A DNA stretch of 64,000 nucleotides from Aporrectodea caliginosa (GCA_020284085.1 JACEVL010000155.1:1341001-1405000), one strand, 5' to 3'; shown: positions 44,890 to 58,257, numbered from the stretch's first letter. Notes: a model not told the origin generated them from the letters alone. A program made the numbers and translations.

Positions 44890-45480
44890 CTTATATTATT
44901 ATTCTAAGCAAGGGAGCAATCGACTGAGCGCATGGCGAGAATCCACTGATGAACTCAAGATGTCGTGAAACTGTATGCGAAGGCTGCCATTCATTTTGGT
45001 CTCATCTGCGTTTCTTGTTCGACTGAGAGACGTCCACCTGGAAGAAGTTGCTGATGGAGATGCTGGAGCTGCTGACAGTGGTTGAATAGGAGCGACGGAG
45101 GGAGAGAGGATGGAGTGAGGGATGGGAGAGGGATGGCGGTGGCCTATACACGCCATTAACCATTGATCAGAACCTAATAGTCTATGTCATTTCTAACTGC
45201 GCTTCATCGGCGCCCAACCAACGAGTCGTCTCTTAAATAGAGCGACAACGACGATGATGATGATGAGAATGATGAGAATGAGGATGATGATGATGATGAG
45301 GATGCTGAGGATGAGGATGAAGACGACGACGACGTTCATGCATGTTCTGACTGCTGCTGCTGCATTTGGTGCTGAGACTGTGCCTCCTGCTACGTTGCGG
45401 CGGCGGCGGCTTCTGTGATGGGGCATCGTTAATGGTCGACAGACTGGGCAAAGGCTTAAACGACTCGCCTGAACTAAGAA
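44890..45480 (-). other. Simple-sequence-rich region with weak exon-like character
   Basis: Codon-like, GC-richer sequence around GAT/GAG repeats (45249-45330). One minus-strand frame reads APSQKPPPPQRSRRHSLST and then a His-rich run; another reads STTVSSSSISISNFFQVDVS before a stop. No family is recognised and splice borders cannot be fixed, so I do not call a gene. Confidence 0.2.
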
Positions 45481-45546
45481 ACGGGTGCCAATCGAATGGA
45501 ATTAAGCGGTGCCTTTGGGTGGTGGTCGGTTGGTTGGATGGGTGGA

Positions 45547-45650
45547 GTGAATGAGAGAGGGTGGGGTGAATGAGAGAGGGTGGGGTGAATGAGAGAGGGT
45601 GGGGTGAATGAGAGAGGGTGGGGTGAATGAGAGTGGGTGGGGTGAATGTG
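45547..45650. repeat. 19-bp minisatellite, about five units
   Basis: Unit GTGAATGAGAGAGGGTGGG repeats at 45547, 45566, 45585, 45604 and 45623 (last copy GAGAGTGGG). The homopurine bias resembles that of the terminal array. Confidence 0.93.
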
Positions 45651-47081
45651 GATGATTGGTGAATCTACCGGCTGAGTATCAAGCATTAACTATTCAGCAC
45701 TAACATGTGAAACTTGATTATTCAATATCGAAGGATTATTTAGTCATTCGTTTGGTGTGGCGCCCTCTTCAGTGATCCGCCATAGCGCACAGAAGGGTAC
45801 ATGAAGGGTCCCTTGCTATCAGTTGTGTAAACTCTGTGTCTGAATAAATGCTTCGACGTTGCTAAGACATATACATGTCCATGAAGACCTTCAGTGTTGC
45901 TCTCTTGCAACAGAACACCTTCAAATGCGTCGTCTAGGTATTAGAAGATGACCGAATTGGATCTATGGGAGCATAGTAGTATCTCCAAGTGCGCTAAACA
46001 AATCCATTCTGCCAATTACTATCATGACTACTACTGCCACCTGTCATTCTATTCTACAACTATATACAACCACAAAGAATGAAGTTTGCCTCCTATTAAC
46101 AAATGTTTGCAATTTTCCAATGTAGAAAGGCTATGATTGAAGTAGTATTTAGTGTTTCATGACAGCCTGTGGTTGCAAAGGCCGTTGACGTCGGCTTTAC
46201 AAATACCTGTATCTGATGTTAGTGCTAGATCTGCCAATGATATAATCAATTCATCGTTTGTGCTGTTGTTCTCGTCCTCATCATCGTCGTCATTTTCATT
46301 TCGTTTGTTTGACAGGTTTCGTGTTTTCATTTGTCCTTAGCTCTTTTAGATCATCGTTTTTCTTCTTAAGTACGGTATTCCTAGTCTTGATCTTTGTCTG
46401 CTTCTCTTTCTTTCGATTATAACAAGCAGTTTTCTTAACACTTTAACAACCAGAGTGTACTAAAAGCGACTGGGAAACCAATGCAGCTCGTCGTTAAATT
46501 GTTAACATAATATGGACAACACGCATCTTTTTTCTACATGACCAAACCATCAAACCAGTTCCTCTGCTTCAAATTTCACGTATTTCACGCTAATTCCTTA
46601 TTGCTGTTATCAATCACACGTAACTGTTCTACCTACGTTTTGTAAATAACTACACAGCAATTCTTTGCAATTCTATTCACTGGCTCAGCGTGGGTTCAGA
46701 TATTCAACTTGTATTAGTTTTGTTCCATCAGGCTTACAGAATTTAAATAAAACCAAACCAAATGTCACTATTAATTTCTCCTGCGTATATCAATATTAAT
46801 TTTTATGGGTTCAGTTTGTAAGTGTGCGGCATAAAAAGAAATGTACGGTCTGAGGTCCAGTTACCTGGATCGCCCATTTAAGTGAACAATTAAGCCTTGG
46901 CCTTTCAGTTTAAGCGGCAGGTGGCACCAACACAATCAAAGAACCGGTCTATTGCTTAATTATGGCGTATAAATTATAGTCTATCAGCAAATATAATTAT
47001 TCGTCTTTTTTATTTGATGTCAGCGTTGTTTCTGTCAGGAAACGTATAAATCACACTGGTTGCAATATGTCTGAAAGTACT

Positions 47082-47084
<3 letters not shown>
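45651..47084. other. No gene seen; one unclassified repeat copy
   Basis: The only structured item is 46449-46497, a second copy of the dispersed repeat at 22246-22298. A TCATCGTCGTCA-type stretch near 46278 is simple sequence. Confidence 0.4.

Positions 47085-47141
<57 letters not shown>
47085..47141. repeat. (TA)n microsatellite
   Basis: About 57 bp of perfect TA dinucleotides. A second, shorter run lies at 47433-47458. Confidence 0.97.
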
Positions 47142-47145
<4 letters not shown>

Positions 47146-47236
47146 CTTAAAATGGCAAATTGTTGTATTCTTCTCTGCATTCGTCTTTCTCTGTCCTTTT
47201 CCATAAGCACTAGAAAAGCTATTCTGTTTGAGTGCG

Positions 47237-47385
47237 GCCTTTAGTTATCAGGACTCGGACCTCCTTCGGACTACCCTCTCGGACAACCCTTCTGACTAGA
47301 CGCAGCGCGTGTAAATAAGTGGTGATCTTGGCTTTTGAGTGGCGCTTTAGAAGTTTGGAAATTACGATTACGATTGCGAGGTGTA
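47237..47385 (+). mobile_element. GATTAC-tailed LINE 3' end, plus orientation
   Basis: Reverse-complement relative of 25975-26130: shared phrases 'ggactcggacctccttcgga', 'aacccttctgactaga', 'ttgagtggcgctttagaagt' and a closing ATTACGATTACGATTGCG tail. Only the last 150 bases remain, as expected for 5'-truncated insertion. Confidence 0.82.
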
Positions 47386-49017
47386 GAGGTCCTCTGGAGA
47401 GTTTATCTCGTAACGCGGCTATATGAAATTTAACTATATATATATATATATATATATAATATACTGAGAGAGGATAAAACAATGTAGGAGAAAATACATG
47501 CAAATAAATGCTATTAGGTCATAATATAGTCTTAACAATTTCGATGTCCGAGCATGACGTTAATGTAAATTGCATTTGAAAAGCAATCAGCTGCGATTTA
47601 ATTAGTGCAAGCCAAACGTTATTTGAAACCCATAGGAACAACCTATGCATACAAATGAAGCATGATAAAGATAAAATCAAGTTCATGACATAAAAATAGC
47701 CTATGTGCATATTTCACAGCAAGATTTGTAGTTTTTTATTTCAAAGTTACGAGTTTTATACCGCCAAGATCAAACGTTGATGTTTTATGCGCTATGACGT
47801 TTTATGTAGAACGGCGCTATATAAGTCACGAGATTGGCTGCACTTGCAATAGAGTATCATACTATCAATGTGTATCTATCATTCTATGTATATCAATAGT
47901 GTTTCTATGTGCGCTAACATATATGTCTATATTCATAATCTGTGTGTAGGCCTACATGGAGATCAAATCACGTTCATAGTGCTTTGTCTGCCATTTCTGT
48001 CAACTACATGGATATGGTTCTCGTTGATGCGTGCAAATGTCGATCAGAGGTCACTGTAAAATAAGAGGATCCGTCGATATACACACAACGTACGATATGT
48101 ATATGGTGCCTCCTCGTAGTAAACTTAACGGACCACACGCGACTGTCGGCCACGGTCCGTTGAACTGTGAATGTAATCAGTGTTATCGGCTGCGATCGTT
48201 GGCTGCTGCAGGGAAAAAACTGTTTGTGGATTAACGAGACATTTCCGGTTCAGCCATTAAACGGTGCTGCATTATTTTCGGTGTCTGCTTTTACAACTTC
48301 TCTTTCAGCGTCCTTCCAGTCTTCTAGCGGATCTGCGAATCAATTACATTTGGGTGGCTTTCAGTTACTGACGTCTCCGAAGTGAATCGTCTACAACCGA
48401 GTTCTATAGAACGGAGTGTTACACATCCATGAATTACAGGCGTATTACAAGTTGTTACGACTGGAAACGTGCATCAGTTTTGTTTTTGTTTGACGTTGGC
48501 ACCATCACTATTGTGGAATCTATTATTTACGGAAAATTATGTGTATTGCGTGATGTTCTTTCGTGTGGCTAAAGGGCACTGGGCAGTTTACATAAACTCC
48601 ATGCTCTTTATGTGAGCGACTGACTGAGACTGCGGATATGTGGAAAACATTTGGTCGTCGATGTTATATGATTTAATTACATTTATTGTTATGTATTTCT
48701 TGGCTTTTGTCTTAATTGTAATATTTAATAACCAGTGGACTGATTTTCTGGTATTTATCTTACTATTGCTCGGTTTTCGAGCGCCATCGGTCGATGCCTT
48801 CTGTTTTAAACACCGGCGCATTAGGCCTAATATTTGCTAATGATATTTTTGGCTTGTTAAAATTTGCTGATTATTTTTATTTACATAGCTATGCCTGATG
48901 TAAAGCCTTCTTATAGATGTCTAGTGAAGTTGCTGTCGAAACTAGATTGACAGTTTCCTTGCAGTTGAACCAAATGATTCACAGTGGAAAACATACAAAG
49001 AAACGCCTTGAGTCAAA
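47386..49017. other. No recognisable gene
   Basis: Contains a perfect 8-bp inverted repeat AACGGACC/GGTCCGTT around 48128-48160. Reading frames at 48031-48385 and 48588-48840 match nothing I recognise. Confidence 0.35.
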
Positions 49018-49284
<267 letters not shown>

Positions 49285-49349
49285 TATTCTTTATTAATTC
49301 AAGCTGACAAGTACGCAGGATGATTACAATTGAGTTTGAATGGATGAAC

Positions 49350-49553
49350 ACAAGTTATTACAGGAGTCGAATTTAACTGTACACGGCAGCCATGCAAGGC
49401 ACCAATCACGTCCTACATCTCATTTTACCAAAGTGCCATTTCTAGAGTGATAGGCTGAGTGGACCTTTGGGAGGGTTCGGGAAGCCATCCCGCTTCCTAC
49501 TGCTCTTCACACCAGTCATGTTACCACTACACTATGGACCCCCTCCCCAATGA
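49350..49553 (-). mobile_element. tRNA-derived SINE family 2, copy B
   Basis: On the minus strand it begins GGGGAGGGGGTCCATAGTG, with A-box-like TAGTGTAGTGGTAAC. It continues with CCCTCCCAAAGGTCCACTC and ends ACAGTTAAATTCGACTCC-TGTAATAAC, matching copy A at 42712-42912. Confidence 0.8.
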
Positions 49554-50370
49554 AATGAAAAATCACTGAGAACGAAGGTTCCTTTTCAAATCATGTCAGC
49601 TTAAAAGATATTTCTTTGAAAAAGTCTATACGGATTTATTGCTTTTCTTCTTGAGATCGCGGACTTATCAGAGACGCGCCTTTCCTAAGATCCGTCGTCG
49701 TCTACGTAGCTTACTCTTCATTGCTTCTGTTCTCTTCACATTTTGTCTAAGATACCCGGATGACTCGTCTCCTCGTGCACTGTAGGTGTCTTGTGTATGT
49801 CGCTATTTTCTGAACGTCAGGAGCGAATTAATGGATTTTGTGCATTATTTTTGTTGGCACGAGTCATTTCATTCGTTTTCTCTCAGTGTATGATTACACA
49901 ATTAGTCGACCTATACACGTGGTATCCATCACTGTCGAATGCACCAATGAAGCCGGAGACCGCATGCAGATCGGTTGAGTTGCTGTGTATGAGGTGCACA
50001 TGCGCTGTCGATAGGTGGCGATGAATCACAGGTGTGCAATCGATATCAATTGGTGTTTCGTCGACTATAGATGACGTCAGGCAGAGTGCTTGATCTGTGT
50101 GGAGGTCGATAGAAGATCAATATGTATTATAAGTCATATGTATCATACTCTGTATACGTATCAAACTGGAGAACCCCTGTTGAAACCTTTCCCAATTTGT
50201 TTCTTTTCATACGACACCCTATGTAATATAGTGCACACACTGGGCCCTATCTCTTATAAGTAGGCCCTACTAATACGTCAGAAGACAGAGAAAAGAAATG
50301 CTACAACACTTCTAGAAATATGTCAGACGTCGAATTGAAAAGCATTAGCAAAGAACCTATCTACTCAAAG
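49554..50370. other. No gene or element recognised
   Basis: Mixed-composition sequence with short unremarkable frames; nothing supported. Confidence 0.4.
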
Positions 50371-50379
50371 ACATACATG

Positions 50380-50560
50380 CAAACACACAGAGACACACAG
50401 AGACACCCAGAGTCACACAGAGATACACATAAACACACAAAGACACACAAAGACACACATAGACACACAGGGACATACAGAAGCACACAGAGAAACACAA
50501 AGGCACACATAGACATACACAGATACACAGACACACAGAGACACACGGAGACAACACGCG
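50380..50560. repeat. Degenerate (ACACAGAG)n-type repeat
   Basis: About 180 bp built from ACACAGAGACAC, ACACAAAGACAC and similar 10-12 base phrases. Confidence 0.85.
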
Positions 50561-50631
50561 TGTGCATCTGATGCGTATCATTTAGAATGAAACAAACAGC
50601 GTCGCCCTCCGTCCGAAATGTATTACAGCGT

Positions 50632-50700
50632 AATTCATTTATATAGCGCCTCAGTGTATTCAGGCGTCTCTGAGCGACTGAGTCTGAAGTCCAGTAAGAC
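50632..50700 (-). mobile_element. SINE 3'-end fragment
   Basis: 'tttatatagcgcctcagtgt' then 'attcaggcgtctctgagcga': the reversed GCGCTATAAA-type end shared with 17008-17235, 58258-58330 and 59101-59165. Confidence 0.5.
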
Positions 50701-51189
50701 GGAAGTGGAGCGTTCGCGTGAGATGTGCAGACAGTGGATTCCTTAATTATGGTTCCATCAGAGATGCATTGTTCGCGTCGCATGATCCAAGCGGAGGACT
50801 ATGGGCGCCGCATTATTCCTCCTCCGAGTCTACGCGGATCGCACCTGCCTCTGTACCAGCATCAATTACTGCTTGCAGCATCCCACACTTTAGCAGCCAT
50901 AGCTAGGTCTTCATCAGCATCCTACTAACTTTCAGTTGTAGACGTTCATAATATTCAATAATTATTACTGATGCTACTGGCGGCGGTAATTACCTTGTGC
51001 ACCATATGTTGATCTCGAGCACAATGTGTCCGCAAGCGGCTCTCTTGCGGTCGTGAACCCTATTGATGACTTAGAAGCAAGCGACAGTCTGCTCACATGA
51101 TGATGACATTAGCCTACTAAATGATGACGTCATTCAAGTATGGTCAGACTGAGAAAAGGTAGCAAAGTGAATTTGAAAACGAGAGATCT

Positions 51190-51560
51190 TCTAGGCTGGT
51201 GAGATTAACTAATGAGAGATGAGTTCAACTCAACGAGATTGTAACCTTGTGAATTGCAACGTCATGAGATCGTAACACGATGGCATCATATAAACTAGTC
51301 AAATCATAATCTGGTTTCACTGGATTCGCGTAAAATTGTAACTTAGTCAGAGATTAACCTTATATGATTGTATACAATGAGGGCGTAAAAACATGTGAAA
51401 TCGTAACTTACTAAGACTTTGACCTAGTGAAACTGTAACTTAGGCTAGAGATTTTTACAAAATGGGATTGTAACTAATGAATTTAAACCTAATGAGATTT
51501 TCATTTAATAAAATCGTGACGCAATAAGATTTGTAGCATGAGATGGTAGCCTTGTGAGTT
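51190..51560. repeat. Ancient degenerate 16-17 bp tandem array
   Basis: Variants of ATGAGATTGTAACCTA recur roughly every 16-18 bases, for example 'acgagattgtaaccttgtga', 'catgagatcgtaacacgatg', 'gaaatcgtaacttactaaga' and 'aaatgggattgtaactaatg'. Copies differ from each other by several bases, so the array is old. Confidence 0.65.
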
Positions 51561-52287
51561 TTCTGTGACACGTATCTTAGTGTATAATGATTTAAAAATA
51601 AATTGGTAAATTCATGTAGCTTTAGTCCCTGCGCTTGCGATAGAAAAATCAGAAGAACGATAAAACCGCTGTTGTTACAGCACGCCATGTTGGCGCCACA
51701 CGTTTCACTCTATCGATTTTGTCTAGGAAATCAAACCCAACAAACTATGGAGTATGAAAACATAGTCTGCGGTCTGTTGAAGTCGATATCGCGGTCAAAA
51801 TCTGTTAGCCACAGAACGGATTCGTGATAAAAATTTAATTAGACGCCTAGATAAACCCAGTATTACAGCCTCATATATCTTGTCCACAGCAAATTGGTCT
51901 ATATAAATATATATAAATAACACATGATCGCCGCAAGCATGCGTGCAGAGAGACAAGAGTTGATAATTGGCCAGGTTTTTGTTGCAGAGGTTTTAAGTGC
52001 AGTTATAAACACGTGAATGGTGCAACGTCATGTGGCTCGGAAGGAGTTCAGTAACGCAGTCATCGAGTGCAATGGAAAAAAACGACCCTCCCACTTCCAC
52101 TAATCATCCTTCTCCTGTCGTCCCTTTACCTGATTGCTGACGGACTGATCCCTTCCCTTCTCCTCTTCATGCATCCTCGCTTATTCTTCGTGTTTATCGA
52201 CTTCCTATCATTCTTCCTTCCTTCGTTGAAATTGATTGATTAAATCAATAAGTGGATTGACTACAGCGAACGTTGAACGACATCATT

Positions 52288-52365
52288 GCATTTCAAACAA
52301 CATTGTTGCATTTCCAACAACATTGTTGCATTTCAAACAACATAATTGCATTCCAAACAACGTCC
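52288..52365. repeat. 20-bp tandem repeat, four units
   Basis: GCATTTCAAACAACATTGTT repeats at 52288, 52308, 52328 and 52348 (last unit shortened), with single-base changes. Confidence 0.92.
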
Positions 52366-52397
52366 TCTGTCACCAAGTAAAAGACAATACAACTCGC

Positions 52398-52453
52398 CTC
52401 CTCCTCCTCCTCCTCCTCCTTCTCCTCCTCCTCCTCCTTCTCCTCCTCCTCCT
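52398..52453. repeat. (CTC)n trinucleotide repeat
   Basis: About 55 bp of CTC triplets with two TTC variants. Confidence 0.93.
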
Positions 52454-53937
52454 GCTATTCTTCCTTTCTCCTCCCAACGTCCTCCAATTATGATTCGCTT
52501 TAATTGAATTGAAAATTTGAGATTTTCTGATTAAATTATTGTTTTTGAATTGGTAACAAGGAAAAGCTTATAATTATTATGACATATTAAATTGTACCAA
52601 TAATTAGTAAAAATAAAGACGTAAAATGGTTAAAATAGTGGATATTCTACGTTGACAAACGGTGGATGGGAGCAATCAAACTCAAGGACTGTCATTGGAA
52701 TCTATAGAAGCCTAACTACAGTCTTTAAGCCTCAAGCGAAATAACTAGGATGAGCCTAGCCGAAGTTGTGGAGAATAAATCATAGTAAAAAGACACCTGG
52801 TACTGTGAGTAACGCACATTGCCTAAACTGTTAAACTGGTTTCAATAAAACCACAGACATAATTCTACAGGTTTAATTATCTCAGCCGTTGATGAAAGGC
52901 TTAATAAAAATGTGCCAAGTGCATTTTTTAAATGAAGTCAATTTATGTACAGACAACAGTCTATCCTTTTTGCAATGCACTAATTTCCATGTAAGAATTA
53001 CTCAAACAGCGAACAATTTGTAATAATCAGGCACAGGTAATCAGTCCACGGTTAGACCCACACACACAAACAGCCCCACACAGCTCAAGGAGCCGCTCTT
53101 CTTCCTCTTCTTCCATTTCTTATTCTTTGCATTCTTCTTCGCCTCCCTCACATTTCTCATCTTCCCATTCTTCTTCTTTGCATTCTTCTTCGCCTCCGTC
53201 ACATTTCTCATCTTCGCATTCTTCTTCTTCTTCTTCCCATTCTTCCAATCTTTGTTGTTCTTCTTCTTCTGACTTCCAGCCAGTACTTTTATCTGCATCC
53301 TAGACAGCCATCATGAAGACGAAGAAGTGCGTAGTAGGCCTACACTGCCTGCGGACACATTATCAATAACATGTAGCAGAGCAATAATTTCACAATCACT
53401 TAACAACGCTGCGCAATGCAGGTGTGCGATATCTTGTTAGAGACTAGGCCATGGAGGCCAAACGAGTTTCTTGGACCTGGTTGTTGAAGCGAGAGGGACG
53501 TTAATTGCAGCTCGAGGCTAAATTCCATTCCACATCAGGAGACGCAGTCGAAGACTGAGACGATGCTATCAAACTGGCTCATTGGCCCAGTCTTTGAGGC
53601 ATGTTTCATTCGCATTACTATGCTCCTCCTTTTTTCGTCCGTCTATCCATTGGTCTCATAATCCTTGCAAACGAATATGTGTGCATCTATATAATTATGT
53701 ATCTATGCATGAATAGCTGCTGCCTTCCCTATCGTGGGGCATAGCACAACACCACAGAAAAACACCGCAAGAACCTCCAGAAATGCAACAGCCGATACGA
53801 TGAACATTGTAACCTAGTCCAATTAGCCCTATTAGAATTATACTTATAGTGCTACACAGTGCAGTATCTAAAGCTATAAAAGTTTAGTCTCTAATACTAT
53901 AACTGCATAATTATGCAAATTCATGCATTGTTGTTAT
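52454..53937. other. No gene; TTC-rich duplicated block at 53120-53235
   Basis: Between 53120 and 53235 a TTCTTC-rich phrase 'cattcttcttcgcctcc' plus 'tcacatttctcatcttc' occurs twice in tandem at a spacing of about 51 bases, then decays to TTC repeats. The Lys-rich minus-strand frame (53041-53298) is a product of this. Confidence 0.55.
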
Positions 53938-54064
53938 TAGGGACCCTGGGCAAGTCCTTCACTCGCAATTGCTCATGCGCTTCCCCGTGAAACTCCGATT
54001 CAGTGTCCGCGCTGTAGTCGGGAGCGCCTCTGAGTAGAAATCTTGAAGGGGCGCTATAACAAGT
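53938..54064 (+). mobile_element. Composite SINE, truncated copy C
   Basis: Starts within the body (GGGACCCTGGGCAAGTCCTT) and runs to GGGGCGCTATAACAAGTGTA, matching the 3' third of copies A and B. It passes directly into an ATAC microsatellite. Confidence 0.9.
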
Positions 54065-54241
54065 GTACATACATACATACATACATACATACATACATAC
54101 ATACATACATACATACATACATACATACATACATACATACATACATACATACATACATACATACATACATACATACATACATACATACATACATACATAC
54201 ATACATACATACATACATACATACATACATACATACATACT
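54065..54241. repeat. (ATAC)n microsatellite, extension of SINE tail
   Basis: About 175 bp of perfect ACAT tetranucleotides starting exactly at the SINE 3' end. In copy B the tail is ATACA pentamers. Confidence 0.97.
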
Positions 54242-55346
54242 ATCTGCGTTTTGACAGTTAGCTATGAACAAACGAAAAACAACACAATACAATCAGTCCT
54301 ATTCCTGTTCTAAGGAGAGGCAGATTGTTCGTTCCCTAGTTCACCCTTATTCCGCGTCGTTCTGTGACATTTCCCACATCTAATTCAGCTCCTGTTCCAT
54401 GTAGACCTTATTTCCATGTAGACCTAGTCTTAAGGGCTTCTCCTAAATGCCCTCATTTGATTAGTTTTATGGATGCATACATTTCCCCGGTTGTCTTAAC
54501 CTCGGTCTACACCCAGTTTCCTAACATTGTCAATATTCAGAAGACGCAATCGAAGCACGTGTTGCAAACATGCATTGTATCGTAGAAAGACCTCTACTAC
54601 TGTCTAACTGTTCAATGCTTCTGTATCATTTCCTTCGTTCTTTAACAATATCCTTGGCCCATCTGCGAACACAATTATTCCTTTTTGCTCTGAAATTCTT
54701 CTCCTTTTTATTCTTTCAGTATATCGTACACATTTTCATGTTTTATATATATATATATATAAATATATATATATATAATATTCTCATATATAGACACACT
54801 ACGCAGGCTCCTCGTTGAAGAACAAGCAGAACAAGCAGAACAAACATTCTTCTTCCGTATACAGCTGGCCTCGTTGGCTAGCACCACACTGACATACACC
54901 AGTCTCAAATGAATCGGGTAGACGAACGCTGCGCTCTATTCCACTCGTGGAGATATGGAGATGCTGCGCTTCCACACATCATCTCGAGTTTCGTCCCTTC
55001 TCATGTTTTGTACCTTCCTCGTGAAATAGTCCTTCGCAATTGCGTTCTGTTGCAATTAGCTCCGCGTTAATCAAGCATCTCAACCTTTCTTAAAACGCTT
55101 TTATTTAGACCAGTTAGATAGCCATGTGTGCGACGCCGCCTTTGTAAGGTGCTTGATCTGCTTTCTAGTAAGTAAACATACATGAGACTCTGTTGCAGAG
55201 GCCTAGATACTGAACGCGCAGTACATTCTATTATTGCTCTTTTTTCTCGCCAAAACTCGGTCTCAATCTTCTTTTTTTCTCTCATCTTTCCAATTTCCTG
55301 CTCCTCGTTCTCGTGTCTATTTCTCAAACTGACATAGGTATACATG
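54242..55346. other. No gene; possible old LINE trace
   Basis: Short phrases such as 'ttccacacatcatctcgagt' and the minus-strand frames near 55067-55200 give only weak hints of non-LTR sequence. A short TA tract lies at 54746-54778. Confidence 0.3.
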
Positions 55347-55384
55347 CACACACACCCACACACACACACACGCGTGCGCGCGCG

Positions 55385-55463
<79 letters not shown>

Positions 55464-55520
55464 ACACACACACACAGACACACACACACAGACACACACA
55501 CACACGCACACACACACACT
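55347..55520. repeat. (CA)n microsatellite
   Basis: About 170 bp, with CGTGCGCGCGCGCTC inside (about 55371-55385) and periodic GA interruptions toward the right. Confidence 0.97.
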
Positions 55521-55868
55521 CACGAGAACACAGATGACAGTGTATGCGTATGTGTGGGTTCACTAGTCACTGTTTAACCCTTGTTCGTAACTCTATGTGC
55601 ATCTGTATGAATTTATTGTCTGAGCGCGAGTTAACAGTTCTTCTTGTATAACATACGTAGGCGGGAGGGAGGAAGAGAGGATGGAAGGAGGCAGGTGAAA
55701 GGGAGAGAGGCAGGGGAGAGTTAGTAGATTTGCGTCAATCACATATCACGTGACGACGCATCTCTTGACATTTTCGAATTGTATATCATCGGCTTAGGAC
55801 GGGCAATCGTCTAGTAATTAAATAAACGAACGGTCTAATGGTAACCATACTTGTGTCTCCATGATACA

Positions 55869-55871
55869 AAA

Positions 55872-55902
<31 letters not shown>

Positions 55903-55903
55903 C
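55869..55903. repeat. (TA)n microsatellite
   Basis: Short TA run of about 30 bp. Confidence 0.9.
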
Positions 55904-55964
55904 TATACTATACGCCAAAATGCGGTTCGCAATAGGCTTTGAATAAAAAAAACATTCTATCTAT

Positions 55965-56022
55965 ATATCTGTCTATCGGTCTGTTTGTCTATCGTCAATC
56001 TATCTCTCTATCTCTCTATCTC

Positions 56023-56084
<62 letters not shown>

Positions 56085-56101
56085 AATCTATCAATCTATC
56101 A

Positions 56102-56174
<73 letters not shown>

Positions 56175-56175
56175 A

Positions 56176-56213
<38 letters not shown>

Positions 56214-56214
56214 A

Positions 56215-56300
<86 letters not shown>

Positions 56301-56301
56301 A

Positions 56302-56362
<61 letters not shown>

Positions 56363-56363
56363 G
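55965..56363. repeat. (CTAT)n microsatellite, about 400 bp
   Basis: CTAT tetranucleotides with CAAT interruptions near 56084-56105. A recurring TAATAT interruption appears near 56173, 56212 and 56299, which suggests duplication of whole blocks. Confidence 0.97.
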
Positions 56364-57986
56364 TCTTGCTTTGTCGCGCTTCCCAAACACTGCACCTGCA
56401 TCCCTCTTTAAAGACCATTTCCCTCCGAGTCAGCTGTCATCGATGACGTCAGACATTGTGCTCGAACGCCGAAAATTGGAAAGCGAATATTCAATATTTG
56501 CGCTCGAACGTTTGCCGATAAAAATTGGATATTTCAAATGCGCGCGAATGCCGACCAATTACAAACAGAACAACCAGATAACTCAGCGCGGGAAACCCAC
56601 CAGCCAATCGCAAACAAGTCAAAAACTTACCGATATCAATGCTCGCGGATACCTAAGAGTGGAAAATTTACCCTCAAAGCAGCTAACTCCGCCACTGCTC
56701 GTACTCTGGCAGTGCCAATCCCATGCCTCAATCAACGAGGAGGGCGACGCTAATGACCTTTGTTATCACACAGTGTCGTTAAACTAAACTACCCACGTAA
56801 CCCACCCTCAAAATAGGTGATCTCAAAGTCATACGTTGGAGTCGGTAGAAATGAGTGCATTGGGGGTGAGGTGGGGGGGTGAACTCGTTATGATCAGGAA
56901 GATGTTCTAGGATCATTTGAGGAAGATCATTGGTGGCGTCCAGAGCTCGACTTATAGATGTACGTGGAGATTACAAATGAGCACTTTAGAACTATTGAAC
57001 GAATTTTGATGAACTCGGTACAACAGAACTCCGTCTCTCTCTCCCTCTGTCCAGTTGAATGTTTGCCGGTCTATCTGATTGTATGTGCATGTCTGTCTCT
57101 CTCGTTGTCTTCTCCCTTGCTCCCACTGTCTTTTCGTACTCCACATTGTCTTCTGGTGAAGCTGACAACCATTTGACTGCCGCCCTGTGTGCAATCACTC
57201 CCAAATGGTCATCCTAATTGTTGTGGCTGAGGCGGAGGTGAGGGCAGTTTTCATTGCGACCGTCGTATACACACGACGTATTGTCGTCTCTGCCCTGAGA
57301 TGTCTACGGCTGAATTTGTTGCAGACGCAACTCATTGCCGATAGGTCATGCATTCAGATGTGTGCTACTAGCATGACAGAGACTCCGCGATGGTCTAGAG
57401 ACAGCAATCAAATGCACACTGGAAATGACCAGTTAAGTCTTTAACTGGCACCTTGCTGTAATAAATGTTATACCAAGCATCTTCTGTATTTTGCCGTCTA
57501 ACTCATCCATAAACGTAAATGAGGTTTTATAGTGTTCGTATCGTCAAGTTAGTATAATTGTAGCCGTCAAGTTAGAGCTCATAATAATTAAATCTGCAAC
57601 CGTTGCCTTTCATTTTTACTACAAGATGTAGATTTTAATTGGCCCACAACACATACAGAAATCTAAAATTAGTTTAGGAGAAGCATAAAAGCGAAATAAT
57701 CATGACATTATTTGTTGCATTCTGCATTCTTGATCCGTTTGAGTCTGCATGGCAAATTGTTAGCCTACCTCGTTGAAACAGAATAATCATTTTACGCCAA
57801 TCTCAGTTTAAGAACTCGCAGCCCAGCCAAACCAGTCATCCATCTACTGGTTTCCTTTCAATTCACATTCATTTGAAACGAATCTGATCGATATGTTGCA
57901 GTCTCATTTTATCCCATCTGACCGTGATCGTTTTATCTGAGTAAAATTCCTTTGATCTCATCTTATCGCATCTTATCACATCCCTT
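56364..57986. other. No gene recognised
   Basis: A 138-codon frame at 56371-56787 has no recognisable motif. The stretch includes GATGACGTCAG (about 56441) and CCAAT-type words (56559, 56602), which could be regulatory but are not proof of a promoter. Confidence 0.35.
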
Positions 57987-58178
57987 CTTCCGTCACCACA
58001 TCTACTATGACGTCATTTTCGCAAATACGTTTTGCCATTGTATTATATAAATACCTCATTACGTTTTGCAATCACCACATATATTATTACGTCATTTTCG
58101 CAAATACGTACTGCCATTGTGTTATGTGAATACCTCATTGCGTTCTACCGTCACCGCATCTATTATGACGTCATCTTA
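57987..58178. repeat. 79-bp tandem repeat, each with a CRE-like ACGTCA
   Basis: ACGTCA recurs at 58010, 58089 and 58168, exactly 79 bases apart, within units that share 'tttcgcaaatacgt', 'tgccattgt' and 'aatacctcatt'. The first and third are full TGACGTCA palindromes and the middle one is TTACGTCA. Confidence 0.9.
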
Positions 58179-58257
58179 TCATATCTGTTTTGTCATTATA
58201 GGCTTGTTTGGTTGCAGATTGCATTTTAAGTTTTTTTTAACTAATCTAATCTAATCT

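Noticed and set aside
56371..56787. 138-codon plus-strand frame after the CTAT array
   Set aside because: No recognisable domain or conserved pattern; begins inside repeat-adjacent sequence.
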